Shown here: positions 41,805-43,360 of the stretch, piece after piece
Numbering within the stretch: the stretch's first letter is position 1
Layout of the letters: the number at the start of each line of letters is the position of its first letter
NCBI GenBank assembly: GCA_036257595.1
Contig: DATAFF010000057.1
Span: 1-43,360 of the forward strand
Source of the DNA: DATAFF01 sp036257595
GTDB taxonomy: Bacteria > Pseudomonadota > Alphaproteobacteria > Rhizobiales > Aestuariivirgaceae
Length of the DNA stretch: 43,360 bases
Reading direction: 5' to 3'
Notes under the pieces: generated by a model
Seen by the model: the letters and a program-made list of their open reading frames with translations, nothing else
Database searches by the model: none
What the model was told of the DNA's origin: nothing
Made by a program: the position numbers and the translations under genes

Positions 41805-43115
41805 ATGACCGTTGTTCCGTTGGTGCGCCGCGAACGTTCGACCAAGCAGCCCGACAAGGGTCCCAAGATCATCGCGGCGCTGGATATCGGCACCACCAAG
41901 ACCTGCTGCATGATCGGCGAGGTGGTCCCGGGGCGCCGCACCCAGACTGGCGAGCAGATCGAGACGCGCGTCAAGGTGCTGGGCATCGGCCATCAGGCGG
42001 CGCGCGGCGTCAAGGGTGGCGTCGTCGTCGACCTCGACGAAGCCGAGCGGGCGATCCGGGTCGCCGTCGACCAGGCCGAGCGCATGGCCCGCCAGACGAT
42101 CTCCGAGGTCTTCGTCAACGTGTCGGGTGGCCGGCCGCTGTGTCAGAGTTTTGTCGGCACCGTCGAGACCCGCGGCGAGGCGGTGCGGCCCGAGCACATG
42201 AACGAGGCCGTGGCGCGGGCGCTCGCCGGCTGCGATCCCGGCCGCCGGGTGCTGCTGCATGCCACCCCGGTGCGCTTCGGGATCGATGATGCCAAAGGCG
42301 TCGACCGCCCGGAGGGCATGTTCGGCGAGAGCTTGACCGTCGATCTCAACGTCGTCACCGTCGAGCGCGGTGCCCTGCGCAACCTGACGCTCGCCATCGA
42401 GCGCTGCCATCTCAAGGTCGGAGCCTTCGTCATCGCCCCCTACGCCGCGGCCAAGGCCGCGCTCGTCGATGACGAGCAGAAGCTCGGCACCACTTTGATC
42501 GAGATGGGCGGCGCCACCACCAGCATCGCCGTTCTGCAGGATGGCGCCCTCTGTTTCGCCGACCTCATTCCGGTCGGCGGCCAGCACATCACCAATGACC
42601 TCGCCCGCGGCCTTTCCACCACCATCGCCCATGCCGAGCGGCTGAAGACCATGGCAGGCAGCGCCATGTCCGCCATTTGCGACGAGCGTGAGCTGATTTC
42701 CGTGCCGCTGCTCGGTGAACGCGGCCCGGACAAGGTCCATCGCGTACCCCGTTCGATGTTGACCGGCATCATCCGGCCGCGGCTCGAGGAAACCTTCGAG
42801 CTGGTGCGTGACCGGCTGAAGCAGGAGGGGGCCGCGACTGCGACCCGCCGCGTGGTCCTGTCGGGCGGCGGCAGCCAGCTGCTCGGTGCCCGCGAATTGG
42901 CCGCCCAGATCCTCGAGAAGCAGGTCAGGGCCCATCGCTCGATCGACCTCATGGGCCTGCCCGATCTCGCCCGCTCGCCGGCCTATGCCGTTGCCGCCGG
43001 CTTGTTGCGCTATGCCCTGAACCCCGACCGCCATCTGTCTCTGCGCGGCCGCTTCGGCGACGATCCCGGCAGCTACCTGCTCAAGGTCGGCAAATGGATC
43101 AAGGAAAGCTTTTGA
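41805..43115 (+). CDS. ftsA: Cell division protein FtsA
   Basis: A 436-residue actin-like ATPase that tethers FtsZ to the membrane. The phosphate-1 block is ALDIGTTKTCCMIGEV, and the family SHS2-type 1C domain lies near 90-170. MGGATTSIAVLQDG is phosphate 2, and LSGGGSQLLGARELA the adenosine block. The C-terminal amphipathic helix LLKVGKWIKESF is the membrane-targeting sequence. A 7-bp inverted repeat, GGATCAA-N9-TTGATCC, spans the stop codon. Confidence 0.95.
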   Translation: MTVVPLVRRERSTKQPDKGPKIIAALDIGTTKTCCMIGEVVPGRRTQTGEQIETRVKVLGIGHQAARGVKGGVVVDLDEAERAIRVAVDQAERMARQTISEVFVNVSGGRPLCQSFVGTVETRGEAVRPEHMNEAVARALAGCDPGRRVLLHATPVRFGIDDAKGVDRPEGMFGESLTVDLNVVTVERGALRNLTLAIERCHLKVGAFVIAPYAAAKAALVDDEQKLGTTLIEMGGATTSIAVLQDGALCFADLIPVGGQHITNDLARGLSTTIAHAERLKTMAGSAMSAICDERELISVPLLGERGPDKVHRVPRSMLTGIIRPRLEETFELVRDRLKQEGAATATRRVVLSGGGSQLLGARELAAQILEKQVRAHRSIDLMGLPDLARSPAYAVAAGLLRYALNPDRHLSLRGRFGDDPGSYLLKVGKWIKESF

Positions 43116-43242
43116 TCCGATTGGTCTCGAAAGGCCGAGAAACCTCGAAAATTCGCACGCTTGGTAAGCCCTCGTTAACCTTTTGTTATCGATTGCGAAA
43201 CCAAGATGCCGAAGAGGGAAGTGTTCGAGCGGGACATCGGCA
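43116..43242 (+). promoter_or_regulatory. ftsA-ftsZ intergenic region with CtrA-like site
   Basis: The 127-base gap is unusually long for this cluster. TTAA-N7-TTAT at 43175-43189 is one base from the CtrA half-site pair TTAA-N7-TTAA, about 55 bases before the ftsZ ATG. CtrA controls ftsZ in Caulobacter. A separate ftsZ promoter here is likely; its -35/-10 boxes were not resolved. Confidence 0.5.
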
Positions 43243-43360
43243 ATGACCATCAACCTGACTGTGCCCGATCTGGCGGAGCTCAAGCCGAGGATCACCGTCT
43301 TCGGGGTCGGCGGCGCCGGCGGCAATGCGGTCAACAACATGATCGAGTCCCGCCTCGAAG
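43243..43360 (+). CDS. ftsZ: Cell division protein FtsZ, N-terminal part
   Basis: The first 39 codons of the tubulin-like GTPase that forms the division ring; the rest lies beyond the window. It begins MTINLTVPDLAELKPRITVF, followed by the GVGGAGGNAVNNMIE nucleotide-binding loop, a hallmark of alphaproteobacterial FtsZ. It follows ftsA as the usual end of the dcw cluster. Confidence 0.96.
   Translation, partial: MTINLTVPDLAELKPRITVFGVGGAGGNAVNNMIESRLE

Noticed and set aside
1..43360. CRISPR arrays, tRNAs, rRNAs, insertion sequences, prophage genes
   Set aside because: No evenly spaced direct repeats, cloverleaf-like sequences, transposase or phage motifs were noticed on reading; a covariance-model scan would be needed to exclude small RNAs.

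Overview
The window is GC-rich chromosomal DNA from an alphaproteobacterium, most likely of the Hyphomicrobiales (Rhizobiales) type. The evidence is a complete dcw cell-division and peptidoglycan cluster in the alphaproteobacterial order, a Tad/Cpa pilus operon, a bacterial type A RNase P RNA, a CtrA-like box before ftsZ, and a MurE with the meso-diaminopimelate specificity motif. No tRNA, rRNA, CRISPR, phage or insertion sequence was seen.

Region 1 (1-8315, minus strand) is one tightly packed operon. It reads ino1-type inositol-phosphate synthase, CgeB-like glycosyltransferase, sugar nucleotidyltransferase, CmoB-like methyltransferase, clan GH-A-like glycosidase, PIG-L deacetylase, GT4 glycosyltransferase, and a GNAT acyltransferase-methyltransferase fusion that runs off the left edge. 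Most junctions after the first overlap by a few bases. Together they look like a pathway that makes inositol phosphate, activates a sugar, glycosylates, deacetylates, then acylates and methylates a small glycoconjugate. I know of no characterised product. The glycosidase appears circularly permuted: its acid/base motif is at residue 10 and its first barrel strands are at the C-terminus. This is the best candidate for an undescribed system here.

Region 2 (8574-14501, plus strand) holds a MexHI-like RND efflux pair without outer-membrane channel or regulator, an ATP-grasp enzyme of unknown substrate, and a small conserved protein of unknown function.

Region 3 (14505-23851) is the Tad pilus locus. 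An orphan secretin-N-domain protein lies divergent to the Flp pilin gene, followed by cpaA, cpaB, cpaC, cpaD, cpaE, cpaF, tadB and tadC. cpaB carries an in-frame TAG. Two copies of a heptad-based hairpin repeat sit at either end of the cpaA-tadC block. A GC-rich hairpin after flp probably terminates or attenuates transcription.

Region 4 (23853-26704) contains ettA (minus), a TerB-plus-J-domain protein, and rnpB with a recognisable promoter.

Region 5 (26815-43360) is the dcw cluster: rsmH, ftsL, ftsI, murE, murF, mraY, murD, ftsW, murG, murC, murB, ddl, ftsQ, ftsA and the start of ftsZ. mraZ is absent from its usual place. Many junctions overlap as ATGA or GTGA, which suggests translational coupling. 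These genes together make UDP-MurNAc-pentapeptide, lipid I and lipid II, and the septal synthase and divisome scaffold.
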